A stretch of 64,000 bases of DNA from Lepidodermella squamata (Eukaryota; Gastrotricha). A model generated the notes under the pieces. That model was not told the origin of the DNA, made no database searches, and was given only the letters and a program-made list of their open reading frames with translations. This document shows, piece after piece, positions 32,116-43,330 of the stretch. Location of the stretch: assembly GCA_047495785.1 (NCBI GenBank), contig JBLDXI010000015.1, positions 496,001 through 560,000 on the forward strand. The letters are read 5' to 3'. How positions within the stretch are numbered: the stretch's first letter is position 1; each line of letters opens with the position of its first letter. The translations under genes were made by a program, and so were the position numbers.

Positions 32116-33072
32116 TCAGAATAACAGAAATGCAGCAGCAACAACTAGAACCGAAACAGTAGCGCCAAAGCTCTCAGCCGAGTTTTTCGGGATGGGTATA
32201 CGACCTCCGCTTTTTTCATTGATCCAGTTGAGGTACCTGGAGACTCGCGTGTAGACATCAGGGGCGTTCGCATTGCCACATGGTCTAGGTCCAAAGGAAT
32301 CAGCGCCAACTAAAACCATTCGCTTGTTCATCTCAATGACCATCGGCCCGCCAGAATCGCCAGCGCAAGCTCCTTCCCCGCCAGTTGGCAGCCCACCAAG
32401 GCAAATCATCCCATCCGTTATGGTCACGCCTGAGTAAATTCCACTGCAATCAGAATTTTTCATTGTCGTCAGGCTGACTTGCTGAAGAAGGCCTGGGGTC
32501 GGACCGTTTGTGTAAGTACTCCCCCAGCCAGTGATAGTCGCAGTTTCTTTCGCCAGACTACCGATCGATTGCCACGGCAAACAAGCGGGTTGGACGTAGT
32601 CATTGAAGGTGATCTTTGAAGATAGCTTCATCAAAGCTATGTCGTTGGCGTATTGCGTTGGCACAGCGTAACTGCCGTGAACGACGATATTGCTTGCAAA
32701 GTAGAAATCCTGCTCCGGCTCATTAGTATTCAGGTCTTGCTTTCCGACGATTACCTGCCAGTTTCTTGGATCTCTCATCGCGGAGGAGCTAGCGAAGCAG
32801 TGAGCTGCGCTCAGGATGTACTCATCGCTGATGATCGTCCCACCGCACGTGTGGCATTGCTGCATGGTTTTGCATCCTTGGTTAGTGTACTGTAGTGAGA
32901 CCTGCCATGGGTATGCATTAGCTTTGGCCGTTGTCCCACCAACTATGTATGGGCCGATTGAAGTATTGAAGCTGTTTTTAAAAGTGCCATATTTATTCAC
33001 ACCACAGGAACCTGACGGGATAGCTCCGACTGAACCAGTGATGAGACAAATTGCGAAAATTACCCAAAACAT
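32116..33072 (-). CDS. Secreted chymotrypsin-fold serine protease, paralogue 3 (intronless)
   Basis: 318-aa S1A protease in one exon, start at the signal peptide MFWVIFAICLITGSVGA. Activation site YIVGGTT; triad His in LSAAHCF, Asp in NDIALM, Ser in GDSGGP. Gly at 189 (EGACAGDSGGP) and Asp at 226 (NAPDVYTRV) as in paralogues 1 and 2. It is closest to paralogue 1 in the pro-segment and activation loop (SGSCGVNKYGTF, TTAKANAYPWQV) and to paralogue 2 around the Ser region (SFGPRPCG), suggesting gene conversion or recent duplication. Hydrophobic C-terminal tail (SVLVVAAAFLLF). Likely a digestive or surface protease; substrate not known. Confidence 0.92.
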   Translation of the reverse strand: MFWVIFAICLITGSVGAIPSGSCGVNKYGTFKNSFNTSIGPYIVGGTTAKANAYPWQVSLQYTNQGCKTMQQCHTCGGTIISDEYILSAAHCFASSSAMRDPRNWQVIVGKQDLNTNEPEQDFYFASNIVVHGSYAVPTQYANDIALMKLSSKITFNDYVQPACLPWQSIGSLAKETATITGWGSTYTNGPTPGLLQQVSLTTMKNSDCSGIYSGVTITDGMICLGGLPTGGEGACAGDSGGPMVIEMNKRMVLVGADSFGPRPCGNANAPDVYTRVSRYLNWINEKSGGRIPIPKNSAESFGATVSVLVVAAAFLLF

Positions 33073-34966
33073 GTTTTGTTCTTATGAGCACGAATTCATC
33101 GTCTCCACCGTCTTTAAGACTCCTCATCACTCATCACGACGTTTTTCATTTCTTGGAAACACTATTTAACGTAGATATAAACGTGCTTTCCTTCTTCCCA
33201 CCCTTCCCAATCCTTCATGTGCTAAATTAACTTAATACACTTAATTAGTTAGACATTCCGTGTAATTATGGGAAGATAGTGGGAGAGGACGTTAGCCACA
33301 TCAATTGCAATTGCGTTGATTATATCACAATTGATCCACTTCCTGGAAGTTTCAGTTCAAGCTACTGATATAAAATTCTAATCACCCCGCACCATTTCCG
33401 GTTTTAGGGAAACGTTAAGAATCATAGTTTAAGCAGATAAGAGCATGGCCGTTAGTCGCCGTTTCGACCATTTTATTTGTTATTTTCAGCACTCCATGAC
33501 AAGGGTAACGTATTAATAACCTATAATTTCAGCAACGAAATAGGGGGAAATGAGTAATGTACATTTGGCATTGCGACATTTCTCGACATTTATCCAGCAG
33601 CTGCATCGTTCACCTTGGTCGAGCAGCGCACAAGTCGGCGTAAATACCGGCGCTGTAGGAACCAAACTCATTTATTCTGGCCAGTAAACTGCGCATTTAT
33701 CTCTTTCGAGCTCAAAGGAACGCTGATAACAATCTGAGAATGCCTGAGATGCTTTATAAGGGTAGACTGTAAGGGCTTCGTCCTTCGTCAGAGCAACCTA
33801 CATGGCATTTGAGCTGATTTTCAAATAACTAAAATTAGGTGATTACGGAAAGGTTGAGAACATCCAGCTCTAATTTGGTGATTGGTGAGAGAGAATGAAG
33901 AATTTCGTTGTTCTTTGAGCGTAAGATATGCAGTTTCCCGAGGATGGGGCGCTATTTTTCCTCCCCCCATCTTAAGACGTCATCCTTAGACCAGGCGGCT
34001 TCATTGAAGATACCTGAAAACTGATAATGGGCGAGAGCTTACGCCGACCTCCAACCCACTGCAGTCAGCAGTCAAACATGAGTAGCTCCCATCCTGGAAG
34101 AAAGAACATTTTGAGGAGAATGACAGGGATTTATCCAGAACGCAATATTTTTAGCGTTTAAATACACCGGGTCAATAATGTCCTACGATCCGATACCAAC
34201 ATCTATCGGTTCGGTAATCAGGATTTATCCAGCTTTTTGTTCGAAGGAATGTGGTTGCAAAATTGAGGTGTTTTGGAGGTAAACAAATTTTGCGATCGCT
34301 CTCGAATAATCAGCTTCGACCCTATTCAACCATTAGGTATTTTATGAAGAAAATTGCGCGATAAATACAATTCTGCGCGTTTTATGGCTTTTCATTCGAT
34401 TTCATTCATTAGTGCGCGCGCTCAACAGGCCTCATCACATTCACACGCTAAATCTGAATGTGCAAAGGTCGATTCTACTCAATTTTATAAACTGCGGTAA
34501 GTTCTCTTAAGGCTGCATGCCGCCCCTACGAGATCAGTCATTAATCACACTAACTATACTAGCACTGGCTCTAACGTTTATGGGATGACCCTACCCATCG
34601 ATTTGAGGGGATGGGTAGGGGATGCGTAGGGGTTGGCTGGGTAAATCGCTGCCCGATCTCTGAGAGATGCAATGTACTTCGACGATTTATCTAGTTACTC
34701 GGCCCTTCATCAAGAGACAGAATCGTCGAATGTGATCCCTAGGGTGCCCTAGAAAACTTCTCCTAAGGTGGATTGCGGCTTCACCTGATGTTTATAAGAC
34801 AACCGAATCTCTCTCCATTGTGTGGGTATTTACGTCGGTATGAAAACCACATTGAATAGATTAAGATTAAACCACAAAGCGGAAAAGGTCGGACGCGGTT
34901 AACGGTGTCAAGTGTCAAGTAAAGGTTACGCGCGTATATTACGTATTACGCCGGTCCAACTCTAAA
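33073..34966. other. 1.9-kb spacer, no gene recognised
   Basis: No domain-bearing frame on either strand. Contains the promoter side of protease 3 and ordinary A/T-rich sequence; short repeats of GGGGATGGGTAGGGG type lie at 34597-34635. Confidence 0.5.
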
Positions 34967-35644
34967 TCGTCGTCGGTGCGGCCAAAAGTATTATATCCAA
35001 GAGAATTAATTTTGAGATAAATCGAAAAAAACAGATTTATTTTCGAAATTTTCAGTAAAATATGTCACCGAGTCGAGTGAGGGGGTAATTCATCACGGCG
35101 GATCGAATGGCGCCAACCATGTTTACCGGTGATGCATCCTTTTTGCGCTATCGAGACATGCGTTGGATATAATACTGTTTCGTACTTTTTTTGTTTTTTT
35201 TTGTTATGGTGTTATTACATAGAGTGGTTCGATTCCTCGTTCGTGCATCCATTTTTTGACGATTTTTCTTTTTAAGCGAGGGCAAAGAGGATTATTTTTT
35301 GTTTGGCATCAACATAGCACTGCTGTGGTTCGATTCCTCATGCATGCATCTACTTTTTCGCGATTTTTACATCGCCATTTTGCTCGTGATTGAGTGATTT
35401 TTTGCTGGATATAATACTTTTGGTGCCCTTTCGAACTCATGCCATGGAGATAATACTGTTGATTCTGCCGACAAAGTGACCTAGTAAAAAAGGCACGAAA
35501 GTGGATATAATACTTTTGATCCCTGGCGAATTTTGAGGTGCGGTTTTAAGAATAATAACGGGTGTTAGATTCTGAGCCCGAAACTGTAAAAATCTCATTT
35601 TCGATTTTTTATGGATATAATACTTTTGGCCGCACCGACGACGA
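34967..35644. repeat. 678-bp TIR element with repeated GGATATAATACTTTTG motif
   Basis: A perfect 33-bp inverted repeat: 34967-34999 begins TCGTCGTCGGTGCGGCC, and the complement occupies 35612-35644. The terminal motif GGATATAATACTTTTG recurs inside at about 35167, 35405, 35450 and 35501 with small changes. Two copies of GTGGTTCGATTCCTC (pol III box B-like), each followed by a T-run, lie at 35224 and 35325. No coding capacity. Confidence 0.88.
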
Positions 35645-35799
35645 AATATCAAAAAGCAAAATGCATACTCTATAGCGTGCAACATCATCACCTTACCATA
35701 TTCAATTCTGAGAAATTAGCGGTTCTAAGCACTAGGTATAAAAGAATTGTGATTATTGCGAGTTATTGCGAGACTTTAGAAAACTTGCTGAGCCTAGCT

Positions 35800-35938
35800 G
35801 GTGATCGCCAAACGCGCCTCGGTCAGTCTGAACAGGTTGAAATTCAACAGAAGTACTTTTTATACATATAGCATTCTACCATTTTCATTCATCTGCCAGT
35901 ACAGAGATCTTTGAATATTTACACATCTCGTGAGAGTA
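35800..35938 (+). repeat. Dispersed duplicate of 43205-43330
   Basis: The segment with CGCCAAACGCGCCTCGGTCA..., GGTTGAAATT..., GCATTCTACCAT and CATCTGCCAGTACAG recurs in the same order and orientation at 43205-43330. Its last 19 bases (TACACATCTCGTGAGAGTA) also occur at 40491-40509 in the 5' exon region of the first lectin/EGF gene. Confidence 0.75.
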
Positions 35939-38900
35939 CGCCTGAGTGAATCCGCCTTAAAAATGTGGATGAAATCTAGCGAAAAATCGAATTTTAAAAC
36001 CCTTGCGGTCGAAGCTGAGGAGGGTTATACAATAAGGCGTTATAAAAAAAAGATGAAATAAGCTGAAAATGGATAAATAAATAAATAAATTTTTAAATAA
36101 TCAAAGTAAAATTTAGGGAAGGCGAAGCACCTGGCATTGATTTTCGACCAAACGCCGATTTTTCCCTAGTTCTACCGTAGAAATTGCCGTAGTTATTCCG
36201 TAGCGCTACCCTGAGCAGCAAGTGCACGTTTTTTGCGAAATACTGCGAAGTTCCAGTGGAAATTGCAGGAAACTGCCTGAAAACGCCGTTTACTGTCATT
36301 TTTCACATTTTTTCAAAACTTACTGCAGTTTTTGGAAAAAACTGGAAGTTAAAGCAGGAATCCGCAGTCATTTCGCGAAATTGACACAGTTTTTTCATGA
36401 AACTTGGGAAATTCGCGGCATTTTATTTGCGACCCGAAGTTAACTTCCATGTGAAATATTTCTTCGTCGCGTAGTTGAAAAACGTTCGATTTTTATTTAT
36501 TTTCACTGCGAAGTGAGAAGTATAGTGAACGAAAGTGAACGAAATTCGATGGCTCGACGTCTAGTTTTCATTGCGGAATTTCCCTGGTTCGAAAAACTGC
36601 CTTCTACCTTTCGGGATCAAACTGTTTTTATTTATCATAAAATGTCTCGTTTCCCCCGATTTTTCCTAATTTTTCCTAATTATTTACCTGGATCCTGAAC
36701 ATAACCGAATTTTTATCGTTTTCGGCCTGAACCGCTTAAAATATAAGAATGACAGCAAAATTCGATAATTTGGATTTTTCTTAAAAGCCAAATTTTAAAT
36801 GACTGAAAATTGTCGTTCTAAATAAAAGCTGAAATAGGGCAAAATCATTGTTATTATGGCGCTCGATTGTTGTGCACACAAGCCTCGGGGTGTTGCGTAA
36901 TCACGACATGCTTCAAAAATGTGGCTTTTTGCTTCATTCCAATCATCTTATTTTTGTTTTAAATTTCAAAACATTCTTATGTCCTATTTAGTAAGAATTT
37001 TTCGTCCGGCCTCAATTTCGCATTTTGAGCTTCATCAATCCCCGCCGCCTTGCTACCAGGTGTGTCGACCATGCAATTTGAACAAGTCAGATAATTATCG
37101 AATTTTCAAGGTAATTTTGATATTAATTCGATTTTCTTTAATTTACCCGCAATTTTCAAAGGTTTGTCCCGCGAATCGATTTAGCCGTCGAACCAGTCTT
37201 AACGAGACGGTCAACAATTCGTAACGGTAATATCGATGAACAATTAACAAGGTATTTTCGTGTTTAATTAATTTCAATTATTAATTTCAATCAATTTCTA
37301 TAGTTTCGTCTGACCTGCTCCAGTGGCGGTTTCTGCATCAGTCTCAGCCGTTGTTCGATCATGGCGTCTCCTGAAACACTATCAACTTGACAATTTTTCA
37401 ATTTTTTTATTGATCAGTTTTGATGAATAAAATGATACTTGCATCGACGGAAGGGTAAAACTGTCTTTTTTAAAGCAGGGAGTGAAAGCCGCATTGTTAA
37501 TAGTGAATGTGAAGTACAAATGGCCCCAAGTGAAAGTTCTATTAGCGATGAGCAAGTGACAGCGCAGTAGAAACCATCTCTCACCAGAAAAACTCTCACC
37601 GCGGAAAACCACTCGGAAAAACTGTCCAGCTCGGCAAAAAACTAGACTTTTGACAAAATACTGTCCACAGACAAACTCTCGCTAATTTGCATATTTAGTT
37701 TTTTTGATTGAGGCAGTTAAAAGGCCCGAAATTGTCGCTCAGGGTAATTTCTACTGTAGAAGCTGCAAATACGGTTAAAAATATCAGAAAAAAAATGCAG
37801 TGAGGGGGCGCAGTGAATCGAACCACCAATACTGACTTATATATTAAATCAACCATGCCCCCCAATCAATTATGCCACCCACTACTTCACAAAGTAAAAT
37901 GCGTTTAACGGGCTGATCTCCTTGACGATATATGAAATACCTATTAGAATCAAGGTAAGCATCGGAAAATGGCAGGATGTAAGGTGAAAAGATTAGAGCC
38001 CGACACTGTTATGACACTGTATAGCGGTTGTGACGCGTCAAAAACGCCAATTTGGCACAACGGCTTAAAAATTACTGTATTTTCAGGGGTGTTTTGCCAG
38101 TTTTGCCAGTTTTGCCAATTTTCCATGCCAGGGAATGTTTCCTTCGGGTTCTAACCATGACAGTTGAATGGAGCGCCCTCAGTTTCACAACCCTGAGAGA
38201 TTTCAAGCCCCCTGTCGCCACTGTTTAGCGGCTGTGACGCGTGAAAAACGCCAAAACAGCGCTCCCCGACTTATCCGTGAAATTTTACCGCAAACTGCCC
38301 CTACCACAGTGTAGTTTTCGACGTTCATTCCCGACGAGACAGTGACGTCTTCAATTGAAAATAGTTTGACAACTTTATTCTCAAAGGTATCTGGCACATA
38401 TTTTGTTCAAGTTATCTTACCGTAGTACTCGCCATAGTTTTTCCGTAGTTTTACCGTAGTGCTACGGAAAAACTACGGTAGAAATCGTATATAGTCATCC
38501 CAATTTTAATCCCCTCATTTGAGCAGAAATTGCGCCTCATAATAATGAACAAAATTCAAATATCAACCGTGAACATTTCGTACAAGTCGAATAATGTTTT
38601 GGCAATCGTTCTCTTCGATTGTAGCTTGCTTGATAGAAGCATTGTAACTCTCTAGCTTCGTTCGGCCGAATCGGCATCAGTCTCAACACAGCGGTGACTC
38701 GAAAAGCATCGGTATTTACTTCGTCAATTTCTCTCTAAAAACAGCCTTTTTCCCGCAATTTTACCGCGAACGCAGCGCGATCAGTGTGGCTGTATCGAAT
38801 TCAGCCAGCCCACTACATAAGCTACGCACCTGGTGGTTTTCTTGTTGTGCTCGTCTCTTGCCTTCTTGGGGAAGCATTGAGCTCAGGCTCAACCTCAATT

Positions 38901-39275
38901 TTCGTTGGATCCAATTTGGTACATACTCTGATCTGATGACAGGTGAGCTATTACTTTCTATCATTTCTCCGACTGATTATTCATTAAAATAATTGGGAAA
39001 TGGGCCTTAAATCATCGACTTGTGTACCTGTTGAATTTGAGACATGTTCTCTGCTGTCGTCATATTTGCCCCGGACATGCCCCACGCTTCACCTTCCCTA
39101 AATTTTACTTTGATTATTTAAAAATTTATTTATTTATTTATCCATTTTCAGCTTATTTCATCTTTTTTTTATAACGCCTTATTGTATAACCCTCCTCAGC
39201 TTCGACCGCAAGGGTTTTAAAATTCGATTTTTCGCTAGATTTCATCCACATTTTTAAGGCGGATTCACTCAGGCG
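35939..39275. mobile_element. 3.3-kb element with ~190-bp terminal inverted repeats, non-coding
   Basis: The left arm 35939-36129 begins CGCCTGAGTGAATCCGCC and ends TTTAGGGAAGGCGAAGC. The right arm 39084-39275 is its near-exact reverse complement. Arms include the (ATAA)n tract and GTTATACAATAAGGCG. The interior has no domain-bearing frame but carries clusters of ACCGTAG/CTACGG motifs (36165-36210, 38418-38485), two GTGACGCGT(C/G)AAAAACGCCAA repeats (38030, 38233) and a tRNA-like segment at 37.8 kb. Long-TIR, gene-less structure suggests a non-autonomous transposon; the superfamily is not clear. Confidence 0.8.
37783..37870 (-). repeat. tRNA-like segment with box B and T-run
   Basis: On the minus strand: GGGGGGCATGGTTGA, then TGGTGGTTCGATTCACTGCG, then CCCCC and, after a few bases, TTTTTTTT. 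The first seven bases can pair with the CGCCCCC after the T-loop-like part, giving an acceptor-like stem, but the body is only ~60 nt and no anticodon arm is convincing. More likely a tRNA-derived repeat than a working tRNA gene. Confidence 0.4.
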
Positions 39276-40339
39276 TGAAGTAGAGCCCTCGAGCCTGTTC
39301 TCCTGGATTATTCCGATTTTGTCGAAATTCATAAACTGTTTTTGAAAAATTCACAAAAATGAAAACTGATTCTATCGTGATTTTCTGGGAAAAAATAACG
39401 TGAAAATATGGTTTGAAGATACCATGCCACGATTTAAAGATACCAGCTCAAAATGCAAAGCAGCATTTAATTTGGTGGTTCTAATTTTTTCCTTTACATT
39501 CTTTACGCTCATTTTCAAGTCGATTCTCTATTCTCGTCAACATGTCTTCGCACCTCTTATTTTATTTTATTATTATGGCATTTTATTGTTTTTTTTATAA
39601 ATAACGCTTGATCAAGGCATGAGGATTTCAAGGGATTCAAGGCCGGCGTTTGACTCGAGGAGAGGCTGGCTCACAATTCGCCTTAAATTTCGAAAAATTT
39701 GGAAATTTGTGGCATTGGACTCGACATGCCTCGGCCTGCTGCACCATTTGTGGCCTGGTTTAACGCATGTTTAACGCAATTTTCGACAGTCGATATTTTA
39801 GCCCATGATATCTCTCACACTTGAGTTGTGTGTTATCATCTTCCTTAAATTTACTTGAATTATTCAACGAAGTTTCGGCTATTTTCAGCATTTATTTCCC
39901 TCTGAGACGCATCATTTTATGCCCCTGAATAGCGTCGATCACCTGGATTTCTATTCAAATTTCCGCTCAATTTGGCTCATAGGTATTTTCATTCGGTAGA
40001 TTCATTCTGGCGTGACGTGGGGGCTTCGAGTTTTGAATAATTTAAAAACCGTGACGGAGTTGCTGTTGCAAGTCGAATTCTTTTGTCACTGAGACGTCGC
40101 CACTGATAACGTCGCCGAAGTTTCAAGTTCGGTCTCCGAAGTTAGTTTGTGGACGCGCCATTAGGCTCAATCGTGTGAGCTGCATATTTCTCAGGTCCAA
40201 ATATTCAGCAATGATAGGCTAACGCTGATGAGCAGGCTACAAAGTACGTCACCCGCAAAAGCCTTTTCAGATGAGTGCATTATGATCAACTTCATCACTT
40301 AATTCATGTTATCTACTCTTTGTGACGCGGTAACTTTCT
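39276..40339. other. Spacer, no gene recognised
   Basis: A/T-rich DNA. From about 40170 the sequence becomes nearly identical to 44730 onward, the start of the duplicated promoter block. Confidence 0.45.
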
Positions 40340-40430
40340 GCCGGTAGAATGACGTCAGTCAAGCAGTTGTTCAGCTGTCGACAAAAGCTGTCGTGTTTGA
40401 CGTCATCGAAAAAGACGTTTATATAATATC
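40340..40430 (+). promoter_or_regulatory. Duplicated promoter of lectin/EGF gene A: two CRE sites and TATA
   Basis: Two perfect TGACGTCA palindromes (40350-40357 and 40398-40405), 48 bp apart, are followed by TTTATATAATAT (40418-40429). The surrounding ~300 bp is nearly identical to the promoter of paralogue B (44.7-45.0 kb). TGACGTCA is the CREB/ATF consensus. Confidence 0.7.
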
Positions 40431-40519
40431 GCGATCGCCCGAATTTCTCACTAATTTTCGCTATTAATTCTACTGAGTTTCATTTCTTTGTACACATCTC
40501 GTGAGAGTAGCAGGGGTAG

Positions 40520-42714
40520 GTCCAGTCCACCGTGCTGTTGTTACGTGAGTATCCACTGTTCTGAACCCACAAGCCCTAATATTGTGTTTTTTAAGAGCTT
40601 GCCGTGTTCGAATCGTTGGTTAGTTGTCAAGGTATGCAAACCTGATGATTTCCTGTAATATTTCTAATGTCTCATATTTATCTTAAGATAAAGCTTTCGT
40701 ACCAGAGAAGGGTACTGATCTCACCCACGCCGAGGCATCGGAAGCTTGCAAGAAGGCAGGTGCAAAGCTGATCACGCCTAAAGATCAATCGGATTTCAAA
40801 GCGCTCAGGTCCATCATGGCGGACAAGAAACTGACCACGAGTCCTGTTTGGATTGGCAGCAACCCACCGGCTTACCTCTGGGGAAACTACAAGCCAGTTG
40901 ACGACTCCCTATGGAACACGAGGAAGGAAGCTGGCGATGGGGATTGTAAGCGGCTTAGATATACTTCCGATATCATGCATATTTTGTGTCTTGCCCAGGT
41001 GTTGAGCTCTACACGGATATCGCATACGACGCTAAATCGTATAGTGGAGCCGGTCTGGTGACTGCTGACTGCACTAAAAATTACAAATACATCATGTGCC
41101 AGGACACAAAATCGGTACAGTTGGAGGCAAAATGATTTAATTTTGAAAGACAAATCGTTCTGTTTCAGTTCATCATGCAAGCCTTCGAGTTTAACGGCGA
41201 TCAAATGGATGCGAGAAAATTCTGCGAGCAAGAAGGAATGAAATTACCCATCCTGACGGATCGCAGTCAGTTTGAAGCCGCCAATGGCATTCTGCAAGAA
41301 GCTGTTAATAAATTGTCCACTGAAAAGTTTGTTCCTGTTTGGGCATTCAGGCTAATTGGCGCGGAATTTGACCCTGCTGCCAAAGGAATTTCTCCAGCTC
41401 GTAAGTTCTCAAGCTATTCTATTTAGAAAATAACTATAACTGTTCCGTTTAGATGTTCAATACAACTATGAAACAAATGCTGCTACACCTAAACCGGCTA
41501 CCGAGAAGGGAACAGCTATCTGTGAACGATTTACCGGTAAGGATGACTATTGAATTGCTTGTTCATCATATCAGTTTTCATATCTCGCATTTGGGTTATC
41601 GTCGAAAATTTCTGCGACTTAACTAGTATTTATCAAGTTTATGTTTTCCAGCCACGTGCACACCGACTTGCGAGAACGGGGGATCCTGTATCGGTACCAA
41701 CGTTTGCTCCTGCCCAGATGGCTTTGCCGGTCCCACCTGCAAAATTCGTGAGCAACCATTTCGCTGTGGCAGTTTATTTTACTTATCAAAGTTTTCGTGC
41801 AGCCAAGTATTTCAAGGTGAAAATGGCAGCTGATCACAAAACCCCATTTGGCGTATGCGAAGCTGCCGGTGGAGTTATGGCTTCAATTCGCACGCCAGGT
41901 GAAGCTGAGAAAGCTAAAGCCGTTGCTGGCAAGGACCCCGTTTACATTGGCTTGGGGGCGGTTTATTCATACACTGGTTCCCAAGAAAGCCCTATCACAA
42001 AGCGAATCCCAATGCGACCTGGTCCGATTGGGTGGAAAGAAAATGAGCCTAGTAGTACTGGCGGTGGCATACGTAAGGCATTCAGATTCCAGATAATCAT
42101 CAGTTAAATATATAATTATCAGGAGTTCGAATCGACTACGGGGGCTTTTCTCTCTTTCCTGAAGTCAATGGAATCAATGGTGGAATGCTATGCGCAAACG
42201 CAGACGTAAGCTTGTTAGTTAACGCTTAAATGGGGTCTAAAATATTTCATTGTGCTTGTAGAACGGGAAAAGCCTCAGTATCTACCCATCATCTAGCTAT
42301 GGTCAGACAAAGTATGAAATGATGAAGAAAGTGTGTGCTGCTTATGGTCAGTTCCCTGTGGGGCTCGACAAACTCACAGATTATTACCTCAAGCTTGAGA
42401 GTAGCTTAAAGAATAATCCCGGCATTAATTACACAGTGAGTGCTATTCGCACTGACAATCGCCTATTCAGCCATGTCACTGGTGAGAGAATTGAGAATTT
42501 CCCTATTCCGTGGGCTAAAGATGCTGACCGCTATTACGAGTTTTACCAGGGAAATGCCTGTAAGTTATTTGATCGAACACTGCACTGCACTTTTTTTAAC
42601 TCGATTATCTTTTCAGGCGTTGTCTTGCGACCGGATGGATTCATTCAAGACGCTTCTTGCGACTACTGGCCTGGCGAAAGGTCTACACTATGCAGCGTTA
42701 AGCCTGAATTGTGA
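40520..42714 (+). CDS. Lectin-like / EGF protein A, start codon lost (11 exons)
   Basis: Paralogue of the gene at 45.1-50.9 kb. Exons end/start at 40544, 40596-40631, 40688-40945, 40999-41114, 41169-41400, 41453-41536, 41652-41747, 41803-42072, 42123-42205, 42262-42559 and 42617-42714; every junction keeps phase. Three degenerate C-type-lectin-like regions are visible (KAFVPEKGTDLTHAEASEAC...; FIMQAFEFNG...KFCEQEGMKLPI; YFKVKMAAD...CEAAGGVMASIRT). One EGF domain (CTPTCENGGSC...CSCPDGFAGPTC) lies between the second and third. In exon 1 the signal-peptide codons seen in gene B are replaced: the frame before the donor has a TAG at 40517 and no ATG. So the protein lacks a start and signal peptide unless an alternative first exon exists. 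The rest is intact, so inactivation would be recent. Confidence 0.82.
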
Positions 42715-42875
42715 ACGGCTATTTGCTCTAATGATGGTGAGAGCTGAGAGTATAGAGCATTGAATGACAAAATAAATCAGGCTGAATGACAAAATGAATG
42801 ACAAAATAAATGAGCCAGCCGTTAAAGTGTAACCTTTTAAATGGCTTCAAGCTTCAACTCTTTAGGATCGACGAT
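42715..42875. other. 3' UTR of gene A
   Basis: AATAAA motifs occur in a small tandem (GAATGACAAAATAAAT) at 42760-42815. The same AATAAATGAGC follows paralogue B at about 50980. Confidence 0.55.
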
Positions 42876-43230
42876 TTAAAGAATGAGAGGAACAATGTCA
42901 GGAGCTTGAGGAAGGGTCGTAGCGAGGCAATGTATTCTGAGTCTGCTTTCTATTGTTTGATCAATAACTGGTTTCGAAGGGTCTTTTCGAATGCAAATAT
43001 TACATTCTGTTTTCCATCCGCCGTATGAATCAAGTTTGCGGCAATTCGGACAGATTAACAGGCGAAGGTTCTCGATGCTGAAAGTTGCTTCATCGGCGAG
43101 GCCACGTCGGCGATAAGCGATAATCATATCTTTAGTCGTGATCCCTAAACTGATTGCTTTTAGTTTGCTGATGATTGTGAGAACACCGATATGCTCATCG
43201 ACCCTTCAAACTCGCCAAACTCGCCCCGGT
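42876..43230 (-). pseudogene. Zinc-ribbon fragment, possibly from an IS1595/Merlin-like transposase
   Basis: The minus-strand frame reads IISKLKAISLGITTKDM, then ENLRLLICPNCRKL and GWKTECNICIRKD, giving a CxxC...CxxC ribbon after a helical N-terminus. IS1595/Merlin-type transposases have this layout upstream of their DDE domain. No DDE domain follows; the frame ends at 42876. Assignment is weak. Confidence 0.3.
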
Positions 43231-43330
43231 GAATCTGAACGGGTTGAAATTTGACTTGAGTATGGCTATCATTTACAGCATTCTACCATTATCACTCATC
43301 TGCCAGTACAGGGCTCTTTGAATACCCCCT
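43205..43330 (+). repeat. Dispersed duplicate of 35800-35930
   Basis: Same order of blocks as at 35.8 kb (CGCCAAACTCGCC..., GGTTGAAATT, CAGCATTCTACCAT, CATCTGCCAGTACAG). After it comes ordinary spacer to 43796 with no gene. Confidence 0.7.

Noticed and set aside
35437-35691. 84-codon minus-strand frame
   Set aside because: Lies across the end of a TIR element; no domain.
40816-41061. ATG at 40816 as start of lectin/EGF gene A
   Set aside because: It lies in the middle of the first lectin-like domain, whose conserved N-terminal half is encoded upstream in phase; starting here would truncate the fold.
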